46,326 nt of DNA from an uncultured Pelagibacteraceae bacterium (lineage in GTDB: Bacteria > Pseudomonadota > Alphaproteobacteria > Pelagibacterales > Pelagibacteraceae), in assembly GCA_902604785.1 (NCBI GenBank), contig CACLAC010000008.1:1-46326 (forward strand), written 5' to 3'. The notes below the pieces were generated by a model that saw only the letters and a list, made by a program, of their open reading frames with translations, made no database searches and was not told where the DNA came from. Positions 28,269 to 37,469 of this stretch are shown here, in pieces. A program made the translations under genes and the position numbers. Position 1 is the stretch's first letter; each line of letters begins with the position of its first letter.

Positions 28269-28285
28269 TTACTATTTAATAGTAA
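28269..28285 (-). terminator. AT-rich terminator-like stem at the end of the GpsA-like gene
   Basis: On the minus strand TTACTATT-A-AATAGTAA forms an 8-pair stem that includes the stop codon and is followed by TCTTTTTATTT. It lacks GC pairs, so it is weak, but it is at the right spot to end the xsc/FAD-oxidoreductase/GpsA-like transcript before the sugar operon. Confidence 0.4.
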
Positions 28286-29231
28286 GTTTTTTATTATTTA
28301 TAATCGTTCTAAATAACTTGATCATTAAAGGAACTTTTTTCTTATTAATCTTTTTTAATATAAACGGTGCAATCTCTCTAACAAGTTGCTCTCCTTCCAC
28401 TGTATCTTTTGGCATAAATTTTTTTTTTGCATTTTTAAATGTAAATCCTTTTCCTAAATAACTTCCCATTTTGCTATTTCTGCCCCCTGCCGCACTTACA
28501 TATAAATCACCAACCCCCGCAAGTCCTAAGGTTGTTAGCTCTTTTCCTTTAAAGTATTTAGTTAAATATTTCATTTCTATTATTGATTTTTGAAATAAAC
28601 TTGAAGATGTATTTAAACTTTGACCCGATCCAATTATCATTGCATAAATATTTTTTATGGCAGAACATACTTCTACACCTATAATATCCTTAGAAAATTC
28701 TATAATATAATATTTAGTAGAAATCATCTTTCCTATCCATTTGGCAATTTTAATATTTTTACTAGCTACTATAACGCTAGTATGTTTTTTTCTCGCCAAT
28801 TCCTTAGCTAAACAAGGACCTTTTAAAACAGAAATATTCGCTCCGTTATAGTTATTTTTTAATTGTTCTGAAATTGTTAAAATTTTATTATTTTTTTTTT
28901 CGTATTTTAATCCTTTTGTAAGTATTAATATTGGGGTTTTTAATTTTAATTTTTTTAATTGTTTGCCAATAAAATCAATACCTGAAAGACTTAAAGCAAT
29001 TACAATTAAATCAAATTTTTCTCTCAATAAATCCATAGAGAATTTTCTAAATTTTAAACTTGTTGGTAGATTAATCTGTAAACTTGAATGAAATTTATTT
29101 TTTGAAGAAAGTTCCTTGATAAAATTTTTGCTATAAGGTTCTGTTATTGTAACTTTGTTTTTATTTTCTAGACAAGGAATTGTAAATGCTGATCCCATTG
29201 CGCCACCACCAATGACTAAAATTTTTTTCAT
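28272..29231 (-). CDS. GpsA-like NAD(P)-dependent glycerol-3-phosphate dehydrogenase family protein
   Basis: A 319-residue protein of the GpsA family. Coenzyme-binding KKILVIGGGAMGSAFTIP is at the N-terminus, LTKGLKYE and SVLKGPCLAKELA follow, the catalytic Lys is in VEVCSAIKNIYAMIIG, and GLAGVGDLYVSAAGGRNSKMG is the substrate loop. GpsA normally interconverts glycerol-3-phosphate and dihydroxyacetone phosphate. Here it directly follows an FAD oxidoreductase and xsc, so it may be a paralogue acting on another C3 compound, possibly a sulfonate analogue. That is inference from position. The stop codon lies within a weak terminator stem. Confidence 0.75.
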   Translation of the reverse strand: MKKILVIGGGAMGSAFTIPCLENKNKVTITEPYSKNFIKELSSKNKFHSSLQINLPTSLKFRKFSMDLLREKFDLIVIALSLSGIDFIGKQLKKLKLKTPILILTKGLKYEKKNNKILTISEQLKNNYNGANISVLKGPCLAKELARKKHTSVIVASKNIKIAKWIGKMISTKYYIIEFSKDIIGVEVCSAIKNIYAMIIGSGQSLNTSSSLFQKSIIEMKYLTKYFKGKELTTLGLAGVGDLYVSAAGGRNSKMGSYLGKGFTFKNAKKKFMPKDTVEGEQLVREIAPFILKKINKKKVPLMIKLFRTIINNKKLTIK

Positions 29232-30545
29232 TTAAGTTTCAGACCTTGCTTTAAATCTTTCATAAGCTAGTCTAGTGTATATTCCAACATTTAAAAAGGG
29301 TTGCGGTGGCAACCAATTAGGTTTTTTTCTTTCATCTATAATAGAAATTTCATCTGATTGCTGATTTGATGCCATAATTGCTATTTGTTCTCCAAATAAT
29401 GTTCCAACACCTATTCCTGAACCATTATAACAGCCAGCTACATATATATTTTTATCAATTTTTTCAAAAATTTGAGAACTATTGCCACTTCTACAAACTA
29501 TACCTGACCAGCTATCTTCAATCAAATTATCAGGTAAATTTGGAAATCTTTTCTTGATTCCTGAATTATGTAATTTTACTCTTTTGCTTAAATCATTCTC
29601 ATTCATCAAATTAGGATTTCGAATTTCTGCAGTGTTTCTTATCAATATTCTTCTATCTTTTGTTAATCTTATAGTTGCTCCCATAGGTCTTATAGGTAGC
29701 ACTCCCCATTCTAAAGGGGAGCCTATAGATTGAAATTCTTTATCACTTAATGGTCTTGTCATGCTTGCAGTTAAAGTAATTGGAAAACTATAATTTTTTT
29801 TAATGTTTAAAGATCTTAAAAATCCATTATTACAAAAAATTATTTTATTAGTAATGATTTTATTATTTTTAAATTGACATTCAATTTTATGATTTCTCGC
29901 TTTCCAATTAAATAATTGTGTATTTTCAAATAACTCAATATTTTCTGGTAAAGTATCAATCATTGATCGAACTAATTTTGCTGGATTAAGAAGTATTCCT
30001 CCATTTGTATAAACTCCAATACTGTAAAAATATGTGCCCAGATTTTTTTTTAGATCTTCTTTGTATAAAATTTTATTACCAAAATTTAAATTTGTTAATA
30101 AATTGCTAAATGATTTAGCTTTTTCTTCATCTTCTAATTTTGATGATGCAAAATATTTTCCACTATTATTCCAGTCACAATCAACTTGATATTCTTTAAC
30201 ATATCTTTTAACTGCTTCTATTCCTAGATTATAAATTTTTACTTTTTTTTTATAATTTTTAATATCTTTGTTTGAGGTAAAACCATCATTTAAAGTTGTA
30301 TCAACTAGATATCCTGAATTTCTACTACTACCACCTTCTCCAGCCAATTGAGCATCGATTATTATTATTTTTTTACTATTATCAATTTCTGATAGTTTTC
30401 TTGCTGTAGATAAGCCTGTATATCCAGCTCCTATTATTAAATAATCAGATGTTAAATCTTTATTTAAAGTTTTAATTTCAATTCTTTTTGGAAGTTGATT
30501 GAGCCAACCGCACCCATTATCATTTTCTAAATTAAATTTAGACAC
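29232..30545 (-). CDS. FAD-dependent oxidoreductase (DAO family)
   Basis: A 437-residue flavoprotein of the D-amino-acid oxidase/PuuB-like fold. Dinucleotide-binding LIIGAGYTGLSTARKLSE is at about 35-52, IIDAQLAGEGGSSRNSG contacts the flavin, and YVAGCYNGSGIGVGTLFGEQ near the C-terminus completes the FAD site. Such enzymes oxidise secondary or primary amines. It begins 28 bases after xsc and abuts the GpsA-like gene, so the three form one transcript. A role in making sulfoacetaldehyde from an amino-sulfonate is attractive but unproven. It could equally serve polyamine or N-methyl amino acid oxidation. Confidence 0.78.
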   Translation of the reverse strand: MSKFNLENDNGCGWLNQLPKRIEIKTLNKDLTSDYLIIGAGYTGLSTARKLSEIDNSKKIIIIDAQLAGEGGSSRNSGYLVDTTLNDGFTSNKDIKNYKKKVKIYNLGIEAVKRYVKEYQVDCDWNNSGKYFASSKLEDEEKAKSFSNLLTNLNFGNKILYKEDLKKNLGTYFYSIGVYTNGGILLNPAKLVRSMIDTLPENIELFENTQLFNWKARNHKIECQFKNNKIITNKIIFCNNGFLRSLNIKKNYSFPITLTASMTRPLSDKEFQSIGSPLEWGVLPIRPMGATIRLTKDRRILIRNTAEIRNPNLMNENDLSKRVKLHNSGIKKRFPNLPDNLIEDSWSGIVCRSGNSSQIFEKIDKNIYVAGCYNGSGIGVGTLFGEQIAIMASNQQSDEISIIDERKKPNWLPPQPFLNVGIYTRLAYERFKARSET

Positions 30546-30573
30546 AGTTTAAAAAAATTACTTAAAATATAAC

Positions 30574-32358
30574 TTAATTAACAAGAGATTTTTGAGGCTT
30601 CATATCACCTTTGTTTATTCCAGCAACCTTGACAGGTTTTTTCATTGCATCTCTTCTAAATGGTTCACCTAACTCCTGATTTAAAATTACCTCAATAAAT
30701 GTTGTTACTCCTTTTTTTTGATCTTCGCATGATTGCTTTATAGCTTTAGTCGTTTCCTCCATTGTTTTAACTGTAACACCTTTTAAACCACATGCTATTG
30801 CAACTTTAGAGTAACTTAATTCTGGATCTAGTTCGGTTCCAACAAAATTATCATCAAACCATAAAATTGAATTCCTTTTTTCAGCTCCCCACTGATAATT
30901 TCTAAATATTACCATTGAAATTGCAGGCCAATCTTCTCTTGCACAAGAGCTCATTTCGTTCATGCTAATTCCAAAAGCTCCATCACCAGCAAATCCTATA
31001 ACTGGTGTATCTGGACATCCAATTTTTGCACCAAGTATTGATGGAAACCCATAACCACAAGGTCCGAATAATCCTGGTGCCAAATATTTTCTTCCTTTTT
31101 CAAAAGTTGGATAAGCATTTCCAATTGCACAGTTATTTCCAATATCACTAGAAATAATTACATCATCAGGCATTCCTGCTTGTATAGCTCTCCATGCTTG
31201 CCTTGGGGACATTCTATCTTTATCTCTTTCTCTTGCTTCTTTATTCCAAACTGTACCTGGATCATCATCCTCATGATCAAGGCTAGTTAAAGTTTGTAAC
31301 CATGATGATTTTGTTTGATGAATAAGATTTTTTCTATGTTCTCTTCCACTATCTCCAGCTGTTGGGGAAAGTTTTTCTAATAATTGTTGTGAAACCATTT
31401 TTGCATCACCACAAATCCCCACGGTAACTTTTTTAGTTAATCCAATTCTATCTGGATTCATATCAACTTGGATAATTGTTGCTTTTTTTGGCCAATAATC
31501 AATTCCATATCCAGGTAATGTTGAAAAAGGATTTAGTCTTGTGCCTAAAGCTAAAACAACATCAGCTTTCGCAATGAGCTCCATCGCAGCTTTTGAACCA
31601 TTATAGCCAAGCGGACCAACGGCTAAAGGGTGACTACCTGGAAAACTATCATTATGCTGGTAACCATTACATACTGGAGCATCTAATTTCTCTGCAAGTC
31701 TTTTACAGTCTTTAATTGCATTACCAATAACAACTCCTGCTCCTGATAGTATTACTGGGAATTTTGCTTCTGATAAAATTTTAGCAGCTTTATCTATTGC
31801 TGTTTTTCCTCCACCTTGTCTTTCAAATCTAACAATTGGTGGTAATTCTATATCCACAACTTGTGTCCAATAATCTCGTGGAACATTTATTTGTGCTGGT
31901 GCAGATCCTCGAATTGCTTTTTCTATAACTCTATTTAAAACTTCAGCCATTCTTGAAGGGTCTCTTACTTCTTCTTGATAGCAAACCATGTCCTTAAATA
32001 AATTCATTTGTTCTACTTCTTGAAAACCACCTTGGCCCATTGTTTTATTTGCTGCTTGAGGTGTTACTAAAAGTAAAGGAGTATGATTCCAATATGCTGT
32101 TTTAATCGGAGTGACTAAACCAGTAATTCCAGGTCCATTCTGCGCAATAACCATTGACATTTTACCAGTTGCTCTTGTATACCCATCAGCAATTAGTCCA
32201 CCATTAGTTTCATGTGCAACATCCCAAAAAGTAATTCCTGCTTTAGGAAATAAATCTGAAATGGGCATGAATGCAGAACCAATAATTCCAAACGAATGTT
32301 CTATACCATGCATTTGAAGAACTTTTATAAAAGCTTCTTCGGTTGTCATTTTTGTCAT
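30574..32358 (-). CDS. xsc: sulfoacetaldehyde acetyltransferase
   Basis: A 594-residue thiamine-diphosphate enzyme that converts sulfoacetaldehyde and phosphate to acetyl phosphate and sulfite. FGIIGSAFMPISDLFPKAGI at 23-42 is characteristic of Xsc rather than acetolactate synthase, as are AANKTMGQGGFQEVEQM and ISSDIGNNCAIGNAYP. The catalytic Glu is E50 in VAHETNGG and the ThDP/Mg motif is GFAGDGAFGISMNE through FRNYQWG. A weak AAGG precedes the ATG at 32358; a second Met is 3 codons later. It is divergent from suyAB across about 90 bases, and its downstream partners are an FAD oxidoreductase and a GpsA-like enzyme. Central enzyme of taurine/isethionate-type C2 sulfonate breakdown. Confidence 0.95.
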   Translation of the reverse strand: MTKMTTEEAFIKVLQMHGIEHSFGIIGSAFMPISDLFPKAGITFWDVAHETNGGLIADGYTRATGKMSMVIAQNGPGITGLVTPIKTAYWNHTPLLLVTPQAANKTMGQGGFQEVEQMNLFKDMVCYQEEVRDPSRMAEVLNRVIEKAIRGSAPAQINVPRDYWTQVVDIELPPIVRFERQGGGKTAIDKAAKILSEAKFPVILSGAGVVIGNAIKDCKRLAEKLDAPVCNGYQHNDSFPGSHPLAVGPLGYNGSKAAMELIAKADVVLALGTRLNPFSTLPGYGIDYWPKKATIIQVDMNPDRIGLTKKVTVGICGDAKMVSQQLLEKLSPTAGDSGREHRKNLIHQTKSSWLQTLTSLDHEDDDPGTVWNKEARERDKDRMSPRQAWRAIQAGMPDDVIISSDIGNNCAIGNAYPTFEKGRKYLAPGLFGPCGYGFPSILGAKIGCPDTPVIGFAGDGAFGISMNEMSSCAREDWPAISMVIFRNYQWGAEKRNSILWFDDNFVGTELDPELSYSKVAIACGLKGVTVKTMEETTKAIKQSCEDQKKGVTTFIEVILNQELGEPFRRDAMKKPVKVAGINKGDMKPQKSLVN

Positions 32359-32386
32359 GTAAGACCTTAATAAATTAATTTTTTAA

Positions 32387-32414
32387 TTGTCAAAGTGGTC
32401 AATTCATATATAAA
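32387..32414 (+). promoter_or_regulatory. candidate sigma70 promoter for suyAB in the xsc/suyA divergent spacer
   Basis: TTGTCA (32387-32392) and TATAAA (32409-32414) are separated by 16 bases, and the suyA ATG follows 33 bases after the -10. The same spacer must carry the xsc promoter on the other strand, where TTGACC/TTGACA-like hexamers overlap it, so the two genes are probably regulated together. Prediction by eye. Confidence 0.45.
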
Positions 32415-32447
32415 TTGCTAAAAATTTCAAACAAAGAAATCGTCACA

Positions 32448-32735
32448 ATGGCAAATACAGATATAATAATCCATGATGAAAAAGACAATGTGGGTGTTGT
32501 TGTTATTGAAAAAATTACACCAAATCAAGATTGCAACTGTTGGATAATGGAAAATGACAGTTCAGTACAAATTCAATCAAAAAACGAGATTCCACTAGGT
32601 CATAAAATAGCTATGAATGATTTTAAAGAGGGAGATACTATTATTAAATACGGAAATGATATTGGAAAAGTAGTTAAGGCAATAAAAAAAGGTGAGCATG
32701 TTCATGTTCATAATGTAAAAACTAAAAAGTGGTAA
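32448..32735 (+). CDS. suyA: (2R)-sulfolactate sulfo-lyase alpha subunit
   Basis: A small SAF-domain protein (95 residues from ATG 32448) homologous to the N-terminal part of altronate/UxaA dehydratases. The start [57 protein letters not shown] and the final VHVHNVKT are the family's core. A TTG 33 bases upstream is less likely, since it lies directly against the predicted -10 box. Together with SuyB it eliminates sulfite from sulfolactate to give pyruvate. The assignment to SuyA rather than UxaA rests on the sulfonate neighbours and the split two-gene form. Confidence 0.88.
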   Translation: MANTDIIIHDEKDNVGVVVIEKITPNQDCNCWIMENDSSVQIQSKNEIPLGHKIAMNDFKEGDTIIKYGNDIGKVVKAIKKGEHVHVHNVKTKKW

Positions 32736-32739
32736 AAGC

Positions 32740-33906
32740 ATGGAAATTCCAAAAAGTTTTTTAGGTTATAAAAGAGAAAACGGAAGAGTTGGAACTAGAA
32801 ATCATGTAGTTATTCTTCCTGTAGATGATATTTCAAATGCCTGTGCAGAAGCGGTAGCAAATAATATAAAAGGAACTTTTGCTATACCTCATGCTTATGG
32901 CAGACTTCAATTTGGAGCTGACTTAGAATTATTTTTTGACACAATGATTGGAACCGGAAAAAATCCAAACGTTGCTGCGTGTGTAGTTATAGGTATAGAG
33001 CCTAAATGGACTAAAAAAATAGTTGATGCAATAGCAACTACTGGAAAACCTGTTGAAGGTTTTAGTATTGAAGGTGCTGGAGATATTCAAACTATAATGA
33101 AAGCTTCTAGAAAAGCCCAAGAATTTTCACAATGGGCTTCAGAGAAACAAAGAGAAGAATGTCCTATAAGTGATTTATGGATATCTGTTAAGTGTGGAGA
33201 GTCTGATACGACTTCAGGTATGGCTGCTAATCCAGCTGTTGGTAATTTGATGGATAAATTAGAACCTTTAGGAGTTCATCTTTGCTTTGGGGAAACTTCT
33301 GAGTTAACTGGTGCTGAAAAAGTGTGCGCTACTAGAGGTGCTACACCAGAAGCTTCTGAAAAATTTATGAAAACTTGGAGTGATTATAACGACTTTATAC
33401 TTAAAGAAGCTACTAATGACCTTTCCGAAAGTCAACCAACTGCAGGTAATATAGCTGGTGGTCTTACAACAATTGAAGAAAAGGCATTTGGTAACTTTCA
33501 AAAAATTGGATCAAGAAAATTTATAGATGTATTAACACCAGCTGAAGAGCCTAAAAATGGGCCTGGGTTATATTTTATGGACACTTCATCAGCTGCGGGC
33601 GAATGTTTGACTTTGCAGGCTGCTGCAGGGTTTAATATTCATCTATTTCCAACTGGACAGGGTAATATTATTGGAAATGCAATTGAACCTGTTGTTAAAT
33701 TAACAGGTAACCCTAGCACTGCTATCAATATGAAAGAGCATATTGATTTAGATGTTTCAAAAATCTTAAAAAGAGAAATGAATATGGACCAAGCAGGGGA
33801 TGAACTAATTAAAACTACTGTTCGCGCTGCCAGTGGAAGATTAACATGTGCTGAAGTACTTGGTCATAAAGAATTTATTATGACAAAACTTTTCAGAAGT
33901 GCTTAA
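32740..33906 (+). CDS. suyB: (2R)-sulfolactate sulfo-lyase beta subunit
   Basis: A 388-residue UxaA/altronate-dehydratase C-terminal family protein. [20 protein letters not shown] at the N-terminus is the family hallmark. Cysteines in [26 protein letters not shown] and [15 protein letters not shown] are candidates for the iron/metal site, and [20 protein letters not shown] is typical. Desulfonates sulfolactate to pyruvate and sulfite with SuyA, 4 bases upstream. Its end overlaps the convergent TauE-family exporter by 4 bases, an enzyme/exporter pairing that makes sense because sulfite is toxic. Confidence 0.9.
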   Translation: MEIPKSFLGYKRENGRVGTRNHVVILPVDDISNACAEAVANNIKGTFAIPHAYGRLQFGADLELFFDTMIGTGKNPNVAACVVIGIEPKWTKKIVDAIATTGKPVEGFSIEGAGDIQTIMKASRKAQEFSQWASEKQREECPISDLWISVKCGESDTTSGMAANPAVGNLMDKLEPLGVHLCFGETSELTGAEKVCATRGATPEASEKFMKTWSDYNDFILKEATNDLSESQPTAGNIAGGLTTIEEKAFGNFQKIGSRKFIDVLTPAEEPKNGPGLYFMDTSSAAGECLTLQAAAGFNIHLFPTGQGNIIGNAIEPVVKLTGNPSTAINMKEHIDLDVSKILKREMNMDQAGDELIKTTVRAASGRLTCAEVLGHKEFIMTKLFRSA

Positions 33907-34991
33907 GATTTAATTGCTTGTTTATATTTTTTTCTTGCATCTGAAATAAATTTTCTAATTATTGCTGCCCCTACACCAAGCACAAGAGCTAAGCCAATAG
34001 AAAATATACCATAGAGTACAGGAACATTTATTGAAATATCTTTAATAAATTTTGCAAACACACTTAAAGACTTTCCTCCATTAGATTCAGAAACCACCCT
34101 AATTGTTTTTTCAGCAAAAAATGCATCATAAGCAATTGCTACTCCTACCAACAATAATAAAATTGCTAAAATTGTTTTAAATTGTGAACTATCAAATCTT
34201 TCACCTAATTTTTGACCTACCTGCACTCCTAAGATAGAGCCAAGTATTAAAACCATAACTAGCATTAGATCTATTGATCCATAATAAAAAGCGTGTAGAA
34301 CTGTTACAATTGCACTTACAAAAATTGTTACAAACAATGATGTTCCTGGAACCAATTTTGTAGGCATTCCAATGATATAAATCATTGCTGGGACTAAAAT
34401 AAATGCTCCCCCTATACCCATTATTGCAGCAAGGAATCCAACTAAAAGGCCAATAATGATTGGGGTAAATATACTTTCATATAATTTAGATTTTTTAAAT
34501 CTCATTCTAAATGGAAGACCATGTATCCAATAATGTGAATGAAGTTTTTTCTTTACTACTACTTTTCTTCTCGCTCTATCTATTTCACTAACTCCTTGAA
34601 CTAACATTATAGTTCCGATAATTGCTAAAATATACATATACGCCAATGAAATAACGATATTAATTTTGCCAATATCTTTAAAATAAGAAAAAGTTATAAT
34701 TCCTAATATTGTTCCAATTGCACCCCCTATTACAATCATAAAACCCATTTTGTAATCCAGAGTGCCTTTTAAATAATGCGTGGTTGAGCCTGATACCGAT
34801 GTTCCTAAAATATTATTTGCTTCATTTGCTACTGCATAAGAAGGTGGTATTCCTAAAAAAATTAAAAATGGTGTCATCAAAAAACCTCCACCTACTCCAA
34901 ACAAACCTGAAAGTACTCCAACAACTAAACTAAGTATAAAAATTAATGGAAGGTTTACATAAACTTCTGCTATTGGAAGGAAATATTCCAT
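33903..34991 (-). CDS. TauE/SafE family sulfite/organosulfur exporter
   Basis: A 362-residue membrane protein with about nine helices in two homologous halves. The first half opens with [20 protein letters not shown], and the second repeats it as [20 protein letters not shown], the duplicated motif of the TauE/SafE (DUF81) family. A basic cytoplasmic linker ([17 protein letters not shown]) separates the halves. Family members export sulfite or sulfonates. Convergent with suyB (4-base overlap) and downstream of the apr genes on the same strand, it is well placed to remove sulfite made by SuyAB and Xsc. Confidence 0.88.
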   Translation of the reverse strand: MEYFLPIAEVYVNLPLIFILSLVVGVLSGLFGVGGGFLMTPFLIFLGIPPSYAVANEANNILGTSVSGSTTHYLKGTLDYKMGFMIVIGGAIGTILGIITFSYFKDIGKINIVISLAYMYILAIIGTIMLVQGVSEIDRARRKVVVKKKLHSHYWIHGLPFRMRFKKSKLYESIFTPIIIGLLVGFLAAIMGIGGAFILVPAMIYIIGMPTKLVPGTSLFVTIFVSAIVTVLHAFYYGSIDLMLVMVLILGSILGVQVGQKLGERFDSSQFKTILAILLLLVGVAIAYDAFFAEKTIRVVSESNGGKSLSVFAKFIKDISINVPVLYGIFSIGLALVLGVGAAIIRKFISDARKKYKQAIKS

Positions 34992-35034
34992 ATATCCTAA
35001 CTATTCTTCTAAAATATTAATGTCAATCAAATGA

Positions 35035-35181
35035 TTAAATATTGGTGAATGTTCCAAATAATATTATTAGCCAGTAAGTAGCTAAACCAAAATATACAGC
35101 AGATTTAGCATTAATTAGTGTTTGAAAATTTTGAAATTGCTTAATAAATGATTTTAAATTTTTTTGAAAATTATTAAGCAT
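35035..35181 (-). CDS. putative small membrane protein (48 aa)
   Basis: A short frame from ATG 35181 to TAA 35035 in the otherwise empty stretch between the TauE-like exporter and the 116-residue gene. The 48 residues start with an amphipathic, basic and amide-rich half (MLNNFQKNLKSFIKQF) and end with one hydrophobic helix (AVYFGLATYWLIILFGTF). That polarity is typical of single-pass small proteins. Same strand and order as the apr genes and the exporter. No Shine-Dalgarno is visible. It could be a chance frame, but the composition argues for a gene. Confidence 0.4.
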   Translation of the reverse strand: MLNNFQKNLKSFIKQFQNFQTLINAKSAVYFGLATYWLIILFGTFTNI

Positions 35182-35244
35182 ACACGCCAAGTACACCCAG
35201 ATTATAAATTTTGCAAGAATTTTATTAATAAATTAAAAAAAATT

Positions 35245-35595
35245 TTAAAAGATTGTGGCTCCAAAAACTTTAACTTCATTACCTTCGTCACCTAAAACGA
35301 GTCGTCCCAAGAACTCTCCTGGTATCTTGGTGCTGGTCTGTTTGTACAAAATTGTAATATAAAGACCCCTTCTAATGCAGCCAAAAGCCTTACAGCCTTC
35401 TGACAATGTCGATATAAGTTCATTGTTAGCCCATTGCTTGCCAAGCTCGACCTCATTTGCCCCATAAAGCATCTGGGAAGACAAATCTTTAGTGAAACCA
35501 CCATAGTCTTTTATATTTGATGACTTTACTAAATTGGCCCAAATTGGCTCAGCAATTTTGAATAGTTCTTCGTCAGACTTATCTATAATGCTCAT
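35245..35595 (-). CDS. protein of unknown function downstream of aprA (116 aa)
   Basis: A soluble 116-residue protein starting 17 bases after the aprA stop. It is not recognised. Visible features are a helical N-terminal half, a cysteine pair in EGCKAFGCIRRG (6-residue spacing) at about 67-78, and a C-terminal strand-rich part (YITILYKQ, EFLGRLVLGD, EVKVFGATIF). The base composition looks somewhat less AT-rich than the flanks. Position makes it the last certain member of aprM-B-A and a candidate accessory factor for APS reductase or sulfite handling. Confidence 0.65.
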   Translation of the reverse strand: MSIIDKSDEELFKIAEPIWANLVKSSNIKDYGGFTKDLSSQMLYGANEVELGKQWANNELISTLSEGCKAFGCIRRGLYITILYKQTSTKIPGEFLGRLVLGDEGNEVKVFGATIF

Positions 35596-35612
35596 TAAAT
35601 TGATATTATATT

Positions 35613-37469
35613 TTAAGAAGCTTGTTTTTTCTCTTTTTCATCTACTATGTGGTAAACAGGCACTTTTTCTAGAGTAAATTTACCAGTTTTAGGATCTCTT
35701 CTTGATACCGTTAAACAATGCCAATTTTCGTCATCTAATTTTAAATGATCTCCTCTGTAATAGTAACCTGGCCAACGTGTTTCTTCACGAAACATTGTAT
35801 GCTCTGTTACACACTGAGAAGTCAAAGCCCGATGTTTTAGCTCCCATGCACGCATTAGCTGGTGATAGTCTTCAGCACCAACATTTTCTAAATCCTCTTG
35901 TAGCCATTCTAATAACTCCAACCCTTTTTTAAGCATATTAGCATTAGTCATGTAATTGGTGGCAATACCGCCGACATATTCATCCATGATCCTTTGAAGT
36001 CTTTGAAGGCCCTGTATTGGAGAAATATAACTTGGAGATACTGTTCCTCCAGTAATTTCATTTCTACCAACAGTGTAATTCTCTAAAGGTTTATAAATAA
36101 TCTCTTTAAAATCCTCACATTGTTTATCGCTTACATTAATATCGTTGGCTTTTTCATCCTCAATATATTTAACAGCTGCTTTGGCTGCTAATCTTCCTTC
36201 TGTAAATGATCCTGATGAGAATTTGTGAGCACTTCCTCCTACTGTGTCACCTGCTCCAAAAAGACCTTCTACAGTTAACATTCTATTATATCCCCAAAAA
36301 TATTCTGGAGGCGAAAGATCTTCTGGGCCGCTCACCCATGCTCCTGAGCAAGTAGCATGTGAACCCATAACATATGGTTCCGATGTAGTAAGTTCAGGAT
36401 TTGTGTATTTAGGGTCAATATTTTGAGATGCCCATACAACAGCCTGTCCAACTGTCATTCCCAGGAAATTTTCCCATCCAACTGTTTCTAAATGTGGATC
36501 TTGAAATGCTTCCGTAGTAACCATATGAATTGGTCCACCACCAGCCATTGTCTCTTGAATAAAAGCATGATTTCGTAAACAAGTAGGTGTTGGATGATGA
36601 TCAATATATTCGCCGACCATTTTTTTTGTATGTTCATACCATTTTTTTTCATAATTTTCACCGTTGGCATTTTGGGTATAAGTCTTTAAGTGTAAGAAAT
36701 AAGCTCCGACTGGACCATATCCATCTTTAAATCTACATAATACAATTCTATTTTCCATTTGAGTCATTTTAGCACCAACAGCAATTGGTAATGCATAAGC
36801 TGAGCCATTGCTCCAAGGTGCGTACCAAGTTCTACCCATTCCTTCTCCCACAGCTCTTGGTTTAAATATATGTGATGCTCCGCCCGCAGCAACTATTACT
36901 GTTTTTGCTCTAAAAACGTAGTAGTCTCCAGTTCTCATATTAAATCCTACTGCTCCTCCTACTCTATTCTCTTTTGTTTCATCCATAAGAAGATGTGTGA
37001 TCATAATTCTATTATATATTTTATCTGCAGATTTTTTTGCTGCTTCAGCAACTATTGGTTTATAACTTTCACCATGAATCATTATTTGCCACTTACCTTC
37101 TCTTAAATAGCGACCAGTCTTTTCGTTTTTCATCATAGGTAGTCCCCACTCATCAAACATATGTACCGTTGAATCAACGTGACGAGCCATATCATAACCA
37201 AGATCTTCTCTAACCATACCCATTAGATCATTACGAGCATATCTTACATGATCCTCAGGTTGGTTTTCATCCCATTGCATACCCATATAACAGTTGATTG
37301 CATAAAGGCCTTGGGCTACAGCTCCACTTCTATCTATATTTGCTTTTTCAACACAAATAATTTTTAAATCTCTACCCCAGTGTCTAGCTTCAAAAGCTGC
37401 ACCAGTTCCGGCCATACCTCCACCTACGACTAAAACATCACATTCTTCTAAGATTGTTTTTCGAGCCAT
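35613..37469 (-). CDS. aprA: adenylylsulfate (APS) reductase alpha subunit
   Basis: A 618-residue FAD subunit that interconverts APS with sulfite plus AMP; in aerobic SAR11-type cells it is thought to run in the sulfite-oxidising direction. Dinucleotide-binding CDVLVVGGGMAGTGAAFEA is at 9-27. FAD and substrate regions include VEKANIDRSGAVAQGLYAIN, VIVAAGGASHIFKPRA, LCRFKDGYGPVGAYFLHLK and GSHATCSGAWVSG (active-site His). It shares one base with aprB and is followed by a 116-residue gene. Length and motifs are complete. Confidence 0.96.
   Translation of the reverse strand: MARKTILEECDVLVVGGGMAGTGAAFEARHWGRDLKIICVEKANIDRSGAVAQGLYAINCYMGMQWDENQPEDHVRYARNDLMGMVREDLGYDMARHVDSTVHMFDEWGLPMMKNEKTGRYLREGKWQIMIHGESYKPIVAEAAKKSADKIYNRIMITHLLMDETKENRVGGAVGFNMRTGDYYVFRAKTVIVAAGGASHIFKPRAVGEGMGRTWYAPWSNGSAYALPIAVGAKMTQMENRIVLCRFKDGYGPVGAYFLHLKTYTQNANGENYEKKWYEHTKKMVGEYIDHHPTPTCLRNHAFIQETMAGGGPIHMVTTEAFQDPHLETVGWENFLGMTVGQAVVWASQNIDPKYTNPELTTSEPYVMGSHATCSGAWVSGPEDLSPPEYFWGYNRMLTVEGLFGAGDTVGGSAHKFSSGSFTEGRLAAKAAVKYIEDEKANDINVSDKQCEDFKEIIYKPLENYTVGRNEITGGTVSPSYISPIQGLQRLQRIMDEYVGGIATNYMTNANMLKKGLELLEWLQEDLENVGAEDYHQLMRAWELKHRALTSQCVTEHTMFREETRWPGYYYRGDHLKLDDENWHCLTVSRRDPKTGKFTLEKVPVYHIVDEKEKKQAS

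Noticed and set aside
28245..28271. TTGACA-like box on the plus strand in the spacer before the GpsA-like gene end
   Set aside because: No plus-strand gene follows; downstream is antisense to the GpsA-like coding region.
32415..32447. TTG-initiated extension of suyA
   Set aside because: Directly abuts the predicted -10 box and adds residues not expected at the SAF-domain N-terminus; ATG 32448 is preferred.
35292..35504. 70-codon frame on the same strand as the 116-residue gene but in another phase
   Set aside because: Entirely inside the 116-residue gene, which has the better start and operon spacing.
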